From contig OY755244.1 of the NCBI GenBank assembly GCA_963576725.1, forward strand, positions 36,592,109-36,656,108: a DNA stretch of 64,000 nucleotides, read 5' to 3'. This DNA is from Azorinus chamasolen. Its lineage: Eukaryota > Mollusca > Bivalvia > Cardiida > Solecurtidae. A model generated the notes under the pieces. It had not been told where the DNA came from, did not search any database, and worked only from the letters and a program-made list of their open reading frames with translations. Every line of letters begins with the position of its first letter. Position 1 is the first letter of the stretch. Made by a program: the position numbers and the translations under genes. Shown piece after piece: positions 34,290 through 44,750 of the stretch.

Positions 34290-34702
34290 CTGAAGAAAAG
34301 ATAAAAGGGTCGCATGGTACAGTATGACAATCACCTATTCACATAAAATACACTTATTTAACAAATGCTTACATGTAATTTGCGTATATTGTGATATGTA
34401 CTTTATTGACAACACTGTGGTAATCTAAACTGCTTAGTGTAGTTGGTTGGTAAAAAACTGTTTTATCTGAGAAACCATATCGCGTTATTAGATTTGGTGA
34501 TATAAGCGGACTGAAGTAAGTGTAAAACATTACTAATATACGTGTAGCATAACTTTGCAATAATTTTCAATATGTTAGCCTTTTGTAATTACACCAATGG
34601 GACACACAGGGTAAATTGTATTTGAAGAATCTGCATGACATAGTTTAATGCGTATTAATACTATAGCTGCTTCAGTCATGCTACAGTGGATGATTGACCT
34701 AC
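34290..34702 (-). other. Intron 2 of the SAMD9-like gene
   Basis: 413 bp with donor GTAGGT and acceptor TTTTCTTCAG on the minus strand. Phase 1 on both sides (G plus AT makes Asp). No transposon is recognised in it. Confidence 0.75.
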
Positions 34703-34807
34703 CTTTATGATCGACACAGGCGCTGTAGTCAACTCCACTACATACAGTTAAAACATTGCCGTCACCAAGTTGTACATTTTGACAGTTGACAACATTAATT
34801 ATGTTAT
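34703..34807 (-). CDS. SAMD9-like protein, RHIM exon
   Basis: This 105-bp exon reads NIINVVNCQNVQLGDGNVLT and on to CVDHK. The core VQLGDGNVL fits the RHIM rule [IV]-Q-[IVL]-G-x-x-N-x-[LM]. That motif forms the amyloid contacts of RIPK1, RIPK3, ZBP1 and TRIF in cell-death signalling. The exon has a good acceptor (CATTCTGTTTCAG) and donor (AAAG|GTAGGT). It begins and ends in phase 1, so it joins in frame to the main exon at 34289 and can be gained or skipped without shifting the frame. The protein family normally has no RHIM in vertebrates, which makes the pairing notable. Confidence 0.75.
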
Positions 34808-35599
34808 CTGAAACAGAATGCATTAGAATTGTAGGTCAAATGCCTCTCTCTCTCTCCATATACTGTGAACAGTTTTGATTTCGCCTGGAATTCCATCCAT
34901 AAATGCTCCAGACCCACATTATTTTAACAATGTGTCTACATGCAGCTTATCTTAGATTTAGTCACACTGTTTTCCCTACTCAAACAAGTAGTGGATGGGG
35001 GACTAGGATGTTGGGAATATGAGAGTTGATATATAGCGCACCGTTTGGGTAACAATATACTATAGAGGATGAGTATCGTCCTCATGATAAATGCATCGTG
35101 CATTGTAGTATTGAACAGTTTGCTTAACGATTATTGCATGTCAAAATGGGCTTTCTTCTTTCATTGACGTTTCTTCATAGATCATACATTCAATGAAACT
35201 GCATTGTGCATTGTGCCTTATTACAAGAGCGCATTCGAAGTTGCATGTTGGGTTGTGCTTTATTTAACAATTACACTTCTTTCTTCATCCGTCGTTCATC
35301 ATTATGCCTGTAGTTAACATCCTTTCTGCTTGGTTGAGGTCGTTTGGTTTATTTTACAATACACATGACCCAATGCGGTAAGTCCCTAGCAACAAGCATA
35401 AACCGAATGCCGAAGGCGTAATGCACTTCAGCCAATCTGGCCAAATAGGTGGCGCTTCTTAGAAAACCAGATATATATCAAAGTACTGAAAGTACTGAGG
35501 ATGGTTTCAACGTATATCGAATTAAATGTTTGGTTTTTAAATGTAGCTTGAACGAAAAGAGAACATTGTGGAGAAACGGGGAGAAATCTTTCAAAACAT

Positions 35600-35755
35600 T
35601 TTATGTCCGTCTGATCAAGGTCTGTTATGTTTGCTGATTAACTATCATTATAGATATGGCTTTACATAGTTTGCCATGGTAAAAACAATATATTTTTTTC
35701 AATATTCACGATGTTATTATTTTTCACATGAATATTCATTGCGAAAAGTGTCAGC
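35600..35755. mobile_element. T1 MITE, right half
   Basis: The right arm GTCTGATCAAGGTCTGTTATG and flank blocks AATATTCACGATG and CATGAATATTCATTGCG remain. Confidence 0.6.
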
Positions 35756-35812
35756 TGTGTAATACCCTGATCGTCAGTGTGTGATAGACCACGTGTATCT
35801 GTGTTAAATGAT

Positions 35813-36067
35813 TTAACCCTTTCCTTCATATAAACGCATGTTTAAGCATTTGCAAACAGAGAAGACCCATATCAGGTGGCTCCTTAGAGGACAGTCTGAT
35901 CAGGATCTGCTCTGATTGCTAATGGAATTTCATTCATCTGTTTCTTTAGAGTTTCTAAAATGGCTGCAATATTCCGCCTTACATATTTTCATTATTATTT
36001 TTTTTTGTTCATTAATATTCTGTAGGTATTGGAATTTGGACTAAATATAGAACGGGGAAAGGGTTAA
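35813..36067. mobile_element. T1 MITE, complete
   Basis: TTAACCCTTTCCTTCATATAA to GGGGAAAGGGTTAA, with a slightly decayed hairpin (tip GGCTCCTTAGAGGACAG). Confidence 0.88.
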
Positions 36068-36076
36068 TATTATAAA

Positions 36077-36281
36077 CAGTAGAACCCCTCTAATGCGACC
36101 ACTTAAAGAATAACCATAGCTGTCTTTATAAGCAGTTGGTTGCTTAATGCAGGACGAAAGTAATGCAGAGAGCTCCTATAGGAGCTTTATGCATAACTTT
36201 CGTCCTGCATTAAGCTACCACATGCCTCTGCCAGACATAACTATGCCCTTTTTTGGTGGTCGCATTAGATGATTTTTACTG
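36077..36281. mobile_element. A2 MITE, complete
   Basis: CAGTAGAACCCCTCTAATGCG to GATTTTTACTG. The hairpin tip is AGCTCCTATAGGAGCTT. Confidence 0.9.
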
Positions 36282-36628
36282 TATATAAACATGCAGTGTC
36301 CGAACATAGCCCTTGAGAACTAGCAAAGTGCGAGTGAAAAATGGAAATAGCGAGTCAACATTTCATATTTTGGGTAACTTAGATGAACCCTGCAGTGGGG
36401 TTTTAAATGCATACAATGCTAACCCAGATAAATCAGGATATCTGCAACATTAAAAAACTCCCCGCATTGGACCATCATTATAAATAGATCTGATTCTCGA
36501 CTAGTAATGATTACTTCTTGTAGTGAGGTTAGACCCTGATCAGATGTGACTCGTACAAGTGATACAGCTGACAAGGCATACACTGACATGCTTGTTTGAA
36601 ATCTCATAGCAGGGTTAAAATACATGTA

Positions 36629-36826
36629 CAGTCAATTCTGTCGATAGCGGTCAATCCTTAATTGATTGGGGATTGTTGCAAGGGCAGATGGTTGCTTAAT
36701 CAAGGTTGAGAGCATACAGAAGGTTCATTTCGGAGCTTCCTACATTATATTCAACGTGCATTAAGCAATCACCCGTCTTTAAAATAATTCATGTTAAAGA
36801 GTGGTCACTATTGAGATGGGCTACTG
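36629..36826. mobile_element. A2 MITE, diverged
   Basis: CAGTCAATTCTGTCG to GATGGGCTACTG. Arms GGCAGATGGTTGCTTAAT and GCATTAAGCAATCACC pair around AAGGTTCATTTCGGAGCTT. Confidence 0.8.
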
Positions 36827-36991
36827 TATTCTCACTTTTGGTTTTGACATTAAAAAAGTACCAGTCATAAATTGATTTTGTCAGTAGGAAATTTGGGCTC
36901 TGAGGAAACATTGCCAGTTCGAACCATGAAATATGTTTAATATAGCATAAAAGAAATATATTAGGTGAGAGAAAGAGTTGGCATGCTACCT

Positions 36992-37250
36992 TTAACCCTT
37001 TATTCCATTAACTCAGGCTTCTACGCATTTGCAAACAGAATAAACACAGATCAGACAGCTCCTGTGAAAGTCGTCGAAATCTCGGTGGCTCTGTTTCCCT
37101 GTTCAATATTCATTTAAGAAATGACATTAGTATACAGATGTTTTGTATTTTGGAAATGATAGAAACCAGATATTTATTCATAAGTTCATAAGCAAACAGA
37201 ACAGACCCCGACCAGACGGACATTAAAAACGAAATAAAATTGCATCAAAA
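36992..37250. mobile_element. Two T1 halves joined, with a novel tail
   Basis: A decayed T1 (36992-37100) is followed by a left T1 half that ends CAGACGGACATTAAAAACG and continues as AAATAAAATTGCATC instead of the right arm. Confidence 0.6.
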
Positions 37251-37429
37251 GGTTTTCCGGTTTTTTTTATTTATTTGTTTTACTTCCCCCCTTTTCTCCA
37301 TAATCTTCTATTTTAAATTAAATGTAATGCCATTAGTTTAAAAATCTAAGTACAATTTAACACAGATACACATGACCTATCAGACATCGGCGATCAGGGT
37401 ACTAGAATTATGAATAAACAGTTGATCCT

Positions 37430-37630
37430 TACTCAGTGAATATTAATGGAAGAATAATGACATTGTAAATATTAATTATACATGTATTGTTAAACTAGCA
37501 TACGGACACAGGAATGTTTTACCATGGCAGACTATGTAGAATCATATCTAAAACGACAGATCATCAGCAAACAGGACAGACCCTGATCAGACGGACATTA
37601 AAAACAACGAAATAAAATTGCACCAACGGC
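37430..37630. mobile_element. Left T1 half with the same novel tail
   Basis: Flank AATGACATTGTAAATATT and the arm GCAAACAGGACAGACCCTG run into GGACATTAAAAACAACG and AAATAAAATTGCACC, the same junction as at 37215. Confidence 0.65.
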
Positions 37631-38799
37631 AACGTCATTTTTTATGATATCCTCCTCCATAATCTTCTGTGATGCCATGAGTTTAAATCTAAATAGTGTT
37701 AATGAAAGATAGTTATTTATCAAATACATGTTTTATTATTATAATATTCTAATGTATTTTAATGTATACTCAAACTTCGATAAACAGTAACTACACAAAC
37801 GACAATTTTCCATTCATAATCTTCTTAAGGTTGAATGTCGGATAAAGAAAGAAATTTCAAAAAAAGAAGGAAGCACATCGTGGCATGCAATAATCATTTA
37901 GCATGATGCATTTAACATGAAACAAACTGAAATGCCACAAAGCATGGTGCATTTTGGCGTTAATCGTCCTCAATAATATACCGCACATACTACTAGCAAT
38001 AAGTATATGCATGCGTATATGTTTTTGTGTATACAGGTAAGAAAATATACCTCGACGTACGAGTTTAACACATATCTCTGGGGCGTCAAATTAGCCTATA
38101 GTTGGTAGTTGGCAGAAACGGGTGTTAATAAACACAACCAACCTACCAGATACAACGAGTCCATTTTATACGTCGAGGTATATGTGTATATGCGAGTACA
38201 TTTTATAATCGTACTTCCAACACCGGTAATTATGTCGGTGTTCAATAAAACGAATCTCTGTCGGTATATTTGAAATCTTTGAAAGGTTGTCTACTGTAAA
38301 ATTTGAGGAGGACAATATATTTTTGAGAATGTCTGACACGAAGATGCCTATCTTGGATGGGGTCGCTGCTTTATAAGACGAGGTCGCCCAAGGTCATCCC
38401 GATCTAGGACAAGGTCAAGATAATAGCCAAGGTCACCCCGATCTAGAACAGGTTAAGGGACAAGGTTAAGGTAAGAGGACTTAGGACATTGGACCAAGAA
38501 AGGTAGGACCTGAAAATGGTAGGTTGGTTGTGAGGTTAAAAACCCGTTTCTGCCAACTATGAACAAAATGGTATAAAACTTGTATGTCATCCTTATTATC
38601 ATAAAATGTGCTCCCACAACGGAAGTGGTTATGTTATGTGATTTAAGTATAGACAATATTCCCAGGACAGAGCTTCTATGACTGAGGTCAGGGGCACAGT
38701 GTGTCTTGTGGTGATGCGAATCAGACACGAAATTAAAGGCTGAAACCAAAGGCAATTAATTGTGACCTTAGCCTTGTACATAGATGCTAAAACCAGAGT
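37631..38799. other. Stretch with short inverted repeats, no gene
   Basis: ATATACCTCGACGTA pairs with its complement at 38045-38183. A second pair, AGTTGGCAGAAACGGGT near 38110 and its complement near 38550, spans 450 bp and may mark an older element. CAAGGTCACCCCGATCTAG is repeated near 38390-38460. Confidence 0.5.
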
Positions 38800-38958
38800 C
38801 CCTGCTTATAAAGCTTTCAGTTGAGTCTGATATCGTTCTGAAGTTTTTGATTGGTCAGATTTGATCTTTGGCTCAAATCTGACCAATCAAAAGCTTCAGA
38901 ACTCAAATCTGACCAATCAAAAGCCTGAGAACGAAACTCAGACTTAATCGTTTTAGGA
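38800..38958. mobile_element. F1 foldback element with duplicated arm
   Basis: TTATAAAGCTTTCAGTTGAG to its worn complement. AAATCTGACCAATCAAAAGC occurs twice in tandem in the right arm. Confidence 0.8.
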
Positions 38959-39059
38959 AGATGAATATTTAACAATATTTAAGCAATAAGGAGAGATTAC
39001 AAAACGTTACAGCACTTGCAATAGATATACCACGGCGAGAGTCGGATATTTGGCAATTA

Positions 39060-39266
39060 CAGTAAAACCCCGCTAATGCGACCACCTAAAAGAGGTATAA
39101 TTCTGGGTGCTAGATGCAGGTGGTAGCTTAATGAAGGATAAAAGTAATGCAGAAAGCTCCTCTCTAGGAGCTTTCTGAATTAATTTTGCCCTGCATTAAG
39201 CAACCACCTGCTTATAAAGACACTCATATTTATTCATTAAGTGGTCGCATTAGAGGGGTTCTACTG
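39060..39266. mobile_element. A2 MITE, complete
   Basis: TA-flanked CAGTAAAACCCCGCTAATG to GGGGTTCTACTG, tip AGCTCCTCTCTAGGAGCT. Confidence 0.9.
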
Positions 39267-39272
39267 TATTAA

Positions 39273-39456
39273 CAGTAGAACTTATCTTAAGCGACCATTA
39301 AAACTATCTAAATCTGGACATTTTAGTCAAGTGGTAGCTTAATACAGGTCGAAAGTAATACAAAAAGCTCATACTGGAGCTTTATGTGGTCCTTTTACCC
39401 TGCATTAAGACACATGTGTCCAATGAATGAATGGTCGCTTAAGACAGACTCTACTG
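39273..39456. mobile_element. A2 MITE, diverged, next to the previous one
   Basis: CAGTAGAACTTATCTTAAGCG to CAGACTCTACTG. Only six bases separate it from the copy to its left. Confidence 0.85.
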
Positions 39457-39594
39457 TGTGTTATATAGTGTTCATTGCAAATGAATTGGATTGAAATATG
39501 ATATTGACGAACTAGCATATCTGATCAACCGACTTCAAGCATGTTACATTGTCGCATAAATCTTTGTCACGTTTGAATAGGCATTTAGTCTCTT

Positions 39595-39682
39595 CTGTAC
39601 TCCGAGTTGTCGTCTGCAAACAGTACTCTGAGTTGTCGTTTGCAAACAGTCTGGATCTAAACTGTTTGCAAAGGTTATCATG
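39595..39682. mobile_element. T3 fragment with duplicated arm
   Basis: GAGTTGTCGTCTGCAAACAGT occurs twice, followed by GATCTAAACTGTTTGCAAAGG. Confidence 0.5.
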
Positions 39683-39691
39683 AAGTCGCTA

Positions 39692-39927
39692 CAGTAGTAC
39701 AACGATCAGATGGCGTTGTTTACAAAACAGTACGTATGTAAACACAGAAAATTAACGATAAATTAAACTGCGATATGTTGTATAGGTTAATCAAGGTCTA
39801 ACATCATAACCACTACACCACTGCTTCCTATCCTAATACACATGACATAGTTGTACTTATCGTTAATTTTCTGTGTTTACATACACACTGTTTTGGAAAC
39901 AACGCCATCTGATCGTTGTACTACTGT
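39692..39927. mobile_element. A5 inverted-repeat element with tRNA-like A box inside
   Basis: TA-CAGTAGTACAACGATCAG to its complement, with arms of about 75 bp. On the minus strand the middle carries GGAAGCAGTGGTGTAGTGG, containing an A-box-like TGGTGTAGTGG. The same element recurs at 46465. Confidence 0.8.
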
Positions 39928-40524
39928 AGTAGAGTGTTGAAGGTTAAACACCTGATAACATGTATACAAAGTTATTTTGAAACATGCATTTAGCTTTATG
40001 TTGTAACCTCTCGCGATTGCCAATACATTACATTACCCACCAATTAGCCCTTTCAGTACGAGAAACGAGACAGTGTACCAATATTCGTGAACCCAGATCT
40101 GCCATTTGATCTAAGTCTGAACTGTTTGTCATTCAAAATTAAACATTTCATATTGACTCTATTTAAACTAAACTGTGGTGGGGCAATCCACTTTCAACAT
40201 GCAGTATTCATGTGGTTAAAACTTAACCAGTATTACATACAGAGCTATAGGTAAACATGCGTGACCAAATACTAAAATTGCCAGGAGTAAAGGAGCTACG
40301 AAAATGTCAGGCAAAATCTATCAACTTATTCTTAACTGTTCGATACCGATAAACATTTTTATAAAAAGAAGAGTAGTTAAAAGCTCTCTACGCATCAGGG
40401 ATGAATTCTAAAGAAAGTGGGTATCTGTCTGTATCTACGAACTGTTTTGTGAACTACTTGATATTCATAGTCACCATTTCTTACACGAATTGATCAGGTA
40501 AACCATTTATTTAAAGCAAGACTT
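39928..40524. other. Stretch with a T3 remnant, no gene
   Basis: A decayed T3 hairpin lies at 40043-40140 (AACCCAGATCTGCC, GTCTGAACTGTTTG). An F2-type tail fragment (AAAGGAGCTACGAAAATGTC) lies near 40290. Confidence 0.5.
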
Positions 40525-40676
40525 TTAACCCTTTCGGCGACAATTTTCTAATTGTCGTCTGCAATCCATTTTTGTTAAATCATTCGGTACAATAAAGAAA
40601 TAAATGCAAATTTCAAAGGAGTAAAGCACAGGTATAGAAATAGAGATTGAGACAAAAAGTGAAGTCCCTGATCAAA
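40525..40676. mobile_element. T5 MITE, left half
   Basis: TTAACCCTTTCGGCGAC to AGTGAAGTCCCTGATCA, cut within the hairpin. Same left half as the copy at 9050. Confidence 0.8.
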
Positions 40677-40847
40677 ACTAATAGCATCGAAACTAATGAT
40701 CCCGAAGGACCAAAAATATAACAACACTGAGAATGAAGTACGTGGCGACTTTTTACGGCCGCCACACACACACTTAACACCCGCTGTAGTGAAGTACATA
40801 GATCTGAAAGTAGGAGATCCTACATACAAATGTAGTTTACATATTAC

Positions 40848-41073
40848 CTGTACGAGATTGGTCATTTTCTTGTTTGGTCGTTTGCACTGTCTTTTGTTCC
40901 TTCATTTGTTCTGCCTTTGTCTTCTTCACCGTCTGTTGTTCCGTCTTTTCCTCTGTCTTTTGCCCCGTCCTTTCCTCTATCTTTTGCTCTGTCGTTTGCT
41001 CAGTCTTTTGTCCTGTTCTTCGCTCTGTCATAGCAGCAGGCTCTGCTTGCTTTCGATATTTCTTCTTTGGCAT
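40848..41073 (-). CDS. SAMD9-like protein, proposed first coding exon
   Basis: The minus strand opens with AAAGATGCC (A at -3) and encodes 75 residues: a basic start MPKKKYRKQ, then Thr/Glu/Lys/Gln-rich repeats such as TGQKTEQ and TEEKTEQQ. An in-frame TGA lies 51 bases upstream of the ATG and no earlier in-frame ATG occurs. It ends ACAG with donor GTAATATG in phase 1, which fits the RHIM exon acceptor 6 kb away. The exon could be a coding minisatellite or belong to another transcript. A TTAAATATA motif near 41140 could act as a TATA box. RNA data are needed, so confidence is moderate. Confidence 0.5.
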
Positions 41074-41384
41074 CTTTGTATTGATACCCACTCCCAGTTT
41101 TCCACTGAAATGGACTCATACTGTTATTTCTTCCTCTATATTTAATCAAAGCTCAACGAAAAAAACAAAGCTCAGTGATAACACGTTGCTTCTTTTTTCA
41201 ATTCGTATTGTGTTGAAGGGGGGGTGGGTATAATGAATAAATACGACCAACAATATATATAAATAAACTGAGAAAATGACTTCTTTTCTAAAAATAAACG
41301 ATGTAATATTTACGTGTTTGATGCGATCAAACCATTCTACAAATCTATATAAAATATCAACGTTTATTGGTTTCCCAAAGCCAT

Positions 41385-41588
41385 TTCCCCAATGAATATT
41401 AATCTAGGAATTTAATACTGCATCAATATTCATGGCCTGGATATTTATAATTCGACATTGACAAGGTAATGTTTGGCTGTGACAGAAATATCAGATCTAT
41501 TGTACTCCATAAGCAAACGGAGGAGACCCTGGGTCTATTCTGTTTGCAAAGGGTGCCAAAGTCATCCCATATGGGCGAACGCGTTAAT
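41385..41588. mobile_element. T1 MITE, tip deleted
   Basis: Flank block AATGAATATTAATC, arms GCAAACGGAGGAGACCC and GGGTCTATTCTGTTTGC directly abutting. Confidence 0.7.
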
Positions 41589-41637
41589 CTTGGATTCACT
41601 TCCAATACAAAAGTAACACAAAAACTTGAAACTTAAT

Positions 41638-42052
41638 AAGATGTGTATGTGAAACACTATGTCCCCCGCCCAACTTGACCTTTGACCCGGAAGGATGACA
41701 TTGATCTTGACATGTCACCCCTGAAAATGTGCAGCTTCATGAGATGCACATGTATGCCAAATATCAAGTTTCTATATCTACTGGTTGAAAAGTTATACCA
41801 AAGTTAAATCAGTGATTTTACCTATATATTTGACCTCTGACCTTGAAGGATGACCTGGACATGTCACCCCTCAAAATGTGCGGCTTTATGAGATGCATAT
41901 ACATACATGTATGCATGCCAAATATCAAGTCTCTATCTGTAGTTAATCAAAAGTTATGACAACTGTTAAAGTCGGTGACAAACAGACAGGGAAAAACCAA
42001 TATGCTCCTAATATTTTATCGGGGGGGGGGGGGGGGGGGTTGAGCATAAAAA
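41638..42052. mobile_element. Pearl-like element with 19-G run
   Basis: GTGTATGTGAAACACTATG, two ACCTTTGACCCGGAAGGATG-type units, CAGACAGGG and an end TTGAGCATAAAA. The 3' hairpin region has expanded to 19 G at 42021-42039. Confidence 0.75.
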
Positions 42053-42143
42053 CATTGAAACAGGTAACACGCACAATCGAACGCCGAACAGTACACGCTC
42101 GTGCAGCGGCGGGGATTGGTGAAATCCCGGACACGCATGTTCT

Positions 42144-42275
42144 GTCAATGGTAAACAATGTAGACCCAGATCAGATTTGACTTAACACTGTCTGCCATGG
42201 TCAATTTATCCCATGTTCATATACCATTATCAATATTCACGACGTCATTATTTCTTACATGTATGGAAAAGGCTC
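42144..42275. mobile_element. T1 MITE, decayed
   Basis: GTAAACAATGTAGACCCAG, then GTCTGCCATGG and CACGACGTCATTATTTC blocks. Confidence 0.55.
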
Positions 42276-42355
42276 CAATGAGATAACAGAAACCAAGATC
42301 TCCTCCTTCCATCATTCTTACATTGGCTGCTGACTGGGGTGGGGGGGGGGGGGTA

Positions 42356-42508
42356 CAGTAGGACCGACATTAAGCGGTCATCAAAAAGAGGTCTAATTAC
42401 GGGTATGTAAGGCAGGTGGTAGTTTAAATCAGGTCAAATGTAATGCAGAAAGCTCTTAAAGGAATTTTCTTCATTACTGTTGCCCTGGATTAAGCAGCCA
42501 CCTGCCTT
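42356..42508. mobile_element. A2 MITE cut at TTAA by T4
   Basis: CAGTAGGACCGACATTAAGCG up to CACCTGCCTTTT. In other A2 copies this point reads TTTTTAAGAC, and the T4 element begins exactly at that TTAA. Confidence 0.8.
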
Positions 42509-42690
42509 TTAACCATTCTCTTGCTGAATTTTAAAATACATTTCTCCTACTTTACCCATGCCCTGTTGTATAATTACATATATCTTAACTGTGTACACGT
42601 ATTTCGCTGTGGAGTGCACTGGTAGCACAATTAACCTGTAAATAGTGCAGATCCTGATGAGACAGCTCCTGCAGGTGAATACCCAGATCA
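42509..42690. mobile_element. T4 MITE, left half
   Basis: TTAACCATTCTCTTGCTG to the hairpin tip CTCCTGCAG, then lost. Confidence 0.8.
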
Positions 42691-42872
42691 GCCACCCCGC
42701 CTGAGTGTCATCAGAATATGGACTAATGTGTACCCTACCCAATGTAAATGTTAATCAGATTTCTGGTCGTAGAGTTGATGTCTGATCTGGGCCTACTATG
42801 CAATCTGTCTTGTCTGAGACAGCGCCTCGTACTCTCAAGAACCGCTCTACATCGGCCATTTCACGCCTTATT

Positions 42873-43260
42873 TAATGAATATTCATGTAAGAAATAATGA
42901 CATCATGGACAGTAATTCGAATAATTGAGACGCTCGTTATAACACAATGAGATATGGGTCCATGCAATAAAGCTTTTTAGTTGAGTCTGAGTTTGTTCTG
43001 AAGCTTCTGATTGGTCAGATTTGAGCCAAAGGCTCAAATCTGACCAATTAAAAACTTGAGAAGGAACTGAGACCGAACTTAAAAGTTTTATAAGCATGGA
43101 TACGGATCTCTTGCCCATTTGGCATTGGCAGAAACTGTAGAATAATTACCTTTATTATACTGTATGCAAACAGGGCAGACCCTGATCAGACGGCTCCTTT
43201 GATATGGGTCTACTCTGTATGCAAATGTGTAGTAAGGCGTATATGTGGAGTAAAGGGTTA
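42873..43260. mobile_element. T1 MITE with nested F1
   Basis: Left flank AATGAATATTCATGTAAG, hairpin GCAAACAGGGCAGACCCTG, and right end GTAAAGGGTTAA, split by F1. Confidence 0.75.
42959..43100. mobile_element. F1 foldback element
   Basis: TCCATGC-AATAAAGC to TTTATAAGCATGGA. Arms carry CTGATTGGTCAG and its complement around GAGCCAAAGGCTC. Confidence 0.85.
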
Positions 43261-43351
43261 ATAAACAAACATAACTGCTTTAAGAAGTTGACTGAAACTA
43301 ACTAAAACAGAAAATATACAGGATTTGTCGATTTTGACTCTACTCTTTTTG

Positions 43352-43622
43352 AGGTACGGAAAGTCGTGGGTTCGATCCCGGGTCGCGACAGACCAAAAGT
43401 CGTTAAAAGTTGGTACTAGTAGCTCCCTTGTCTACGCTCGACATTAAAAGGATTGTTCTAGGACTGGTCGGCGCGGTGTCAGGATAATGTGATTGGGTGG
43501 GGGTGCTCTTGCCATGTGCTCACGGCAGGGGAATTCCAATGAGGCAGCACTATAACTTGTCTCAAGCGGTGCCGTCTGCAATACTGTTGGTCGGACGTAA
43601 AACCCAACTCACTCACTCACTC
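43352..43622 (+). mobile_element. tRNA-derived SINE, second copy
   Basis: B box GGTTCGATCCCGG near its start, the same body as the copy at 24818, and tail (ACTC)n. Target duplication ACTCTTTTTG at 43342-43351 and 43623-43632, in a T1 remnant. Confidence 0.88.
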
Positions 43623-43723
43623 ACTCTTTTTGCAAATGCGTTAAATGAAGACTAAAAAGTTAAAAGAGACTAAATAGGTCGTTTGCCTTAGTGACAATAT
43701 AAACTATATAAGGTTTGTCCTGC

Positions 43724-43988
43724 TTAACCCTTTACTCCATAAATATGCCTTTCTACACCTTTGCAAACGGAGTAGATCCAGATCAGACGGTTCCTATAGG
43801 AGCCGTCTTATCAGGGTCTGTTCTGTCTGCTTATGAAATAAGATAGGTATGATTCTATAATTTCTGCCATTGTCAACATCTATGTTCATGTGCCATATTA
43901 TATATAAAAAAAAACACCAAACAAACCAATATTGATCTTCATTGTGTGAATTAGTTCTTACATGAATATTCATGGCGGAAAGGGTTAA
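43724..43988. mobile_element. T1 MITE, complete
   Basis: TTAACCCTTTACTCC to GCGGAAAGGGTTAA. Tip GGTTCCTATAGGAGCC. Confidence 0.9.
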
Positions 43989-44656
43989 GCTATGTCCTGT
44001 ATTAAAACGTATTAGAGAGATTCTTACCTTTCTGTTTACATTTTGTTTTATCCTTCTGCTATAACACCGTCAAATAGTGTCGTTGTTTTAATGTAGGCCT
44101 ACTTGGAAATCCCAGACGCTTACCGCATTATCTCGTGATTCGTCTGGTTGCTAAGATGCTAAAACACTAACTATAACAATGCACATTGCACATTAACCCA
44201 CATTTCAGTTCGCACATTTTCCGAAAGCAGTAGGCCTATTTCATTGTAGATAGGTGAAGGACAATCATATTCCGTCGGATCGGATACGAATTAATTCAAT
44301 TTTAGTTATTAATATAGTTATTTACATAGACTGGCATTATGGCATAATTATATTAGATCTAGTAAAATAACAATGATATATTGCTTACTTCAGCAGACGA
44401 CAATATAGATGCTGTCCTACAATCTAGACTATGAGTAATCGGGGATATCCGCAATCAATCTGGGGTACGTAACAATCACCCAATCCAACGTCAACACGAT
44501 CGGTAAAGTATTTATAGATATGATTTTTAGCGCAATGGTGAATACCGAAATATAATCTGCGAAATGGGTCAAGGTAACTTTACCTCACATATGAGCGCAG
44601 CTTGCAACAATTCTCGTCTGCTGCGTCTAACCAAACTGATCCTACCGAATTGCTTT
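43989..44656. other. Stretch with no gene
   Basis: No repeat or gene recognised. Confidence 0.45.
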
Positions 44657-44750
44657 AAGCCCTTTCTTTCATATAAATGCATTTTCACACGTCTGCTCCT
44701 ATAGGAGTCGTCTGATCAGGATCTGCTGTTTGCTAATGAAATAATTGCTG
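44657..44750. mobile_element. T1 MITE fragment
   Basis: AAGCCCTTTCTTTCATAT and right arm GTCGTCTGATCAGGATCTGC around GCTCCTATAGGAG. The left arm is missing. Confidence 0.65.

Larger units (their letters stand above)
34808..40847 (-). other. Proposed intron 1 of the SAMD9-like gene
   Basis: If exon 1 is right, this 6.0 kb intron has donor GTAATATG and acceptor TTCTGTTTCAG. It holds T1, A1/A2, A5, F1, T3 and T5 elements. No other exon with a recognisable domain was found in it. Confidence 0.5.

Noticed and set aside
40837..41233. Plus-strand Cys/Leu/Phe-rich frames opposite the proposed exon 1
   Set aside because: They are the complement of the Lys/Glu/Thr repeat frame, which alone has ATG context and a phase-matched donor.
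43370..43390. GGTTCGATCCC as a tRNA gene
   Set aside because: There is no cloverleaf or A box; it is the B box of a SINE with an ACTC tail and target duplication.
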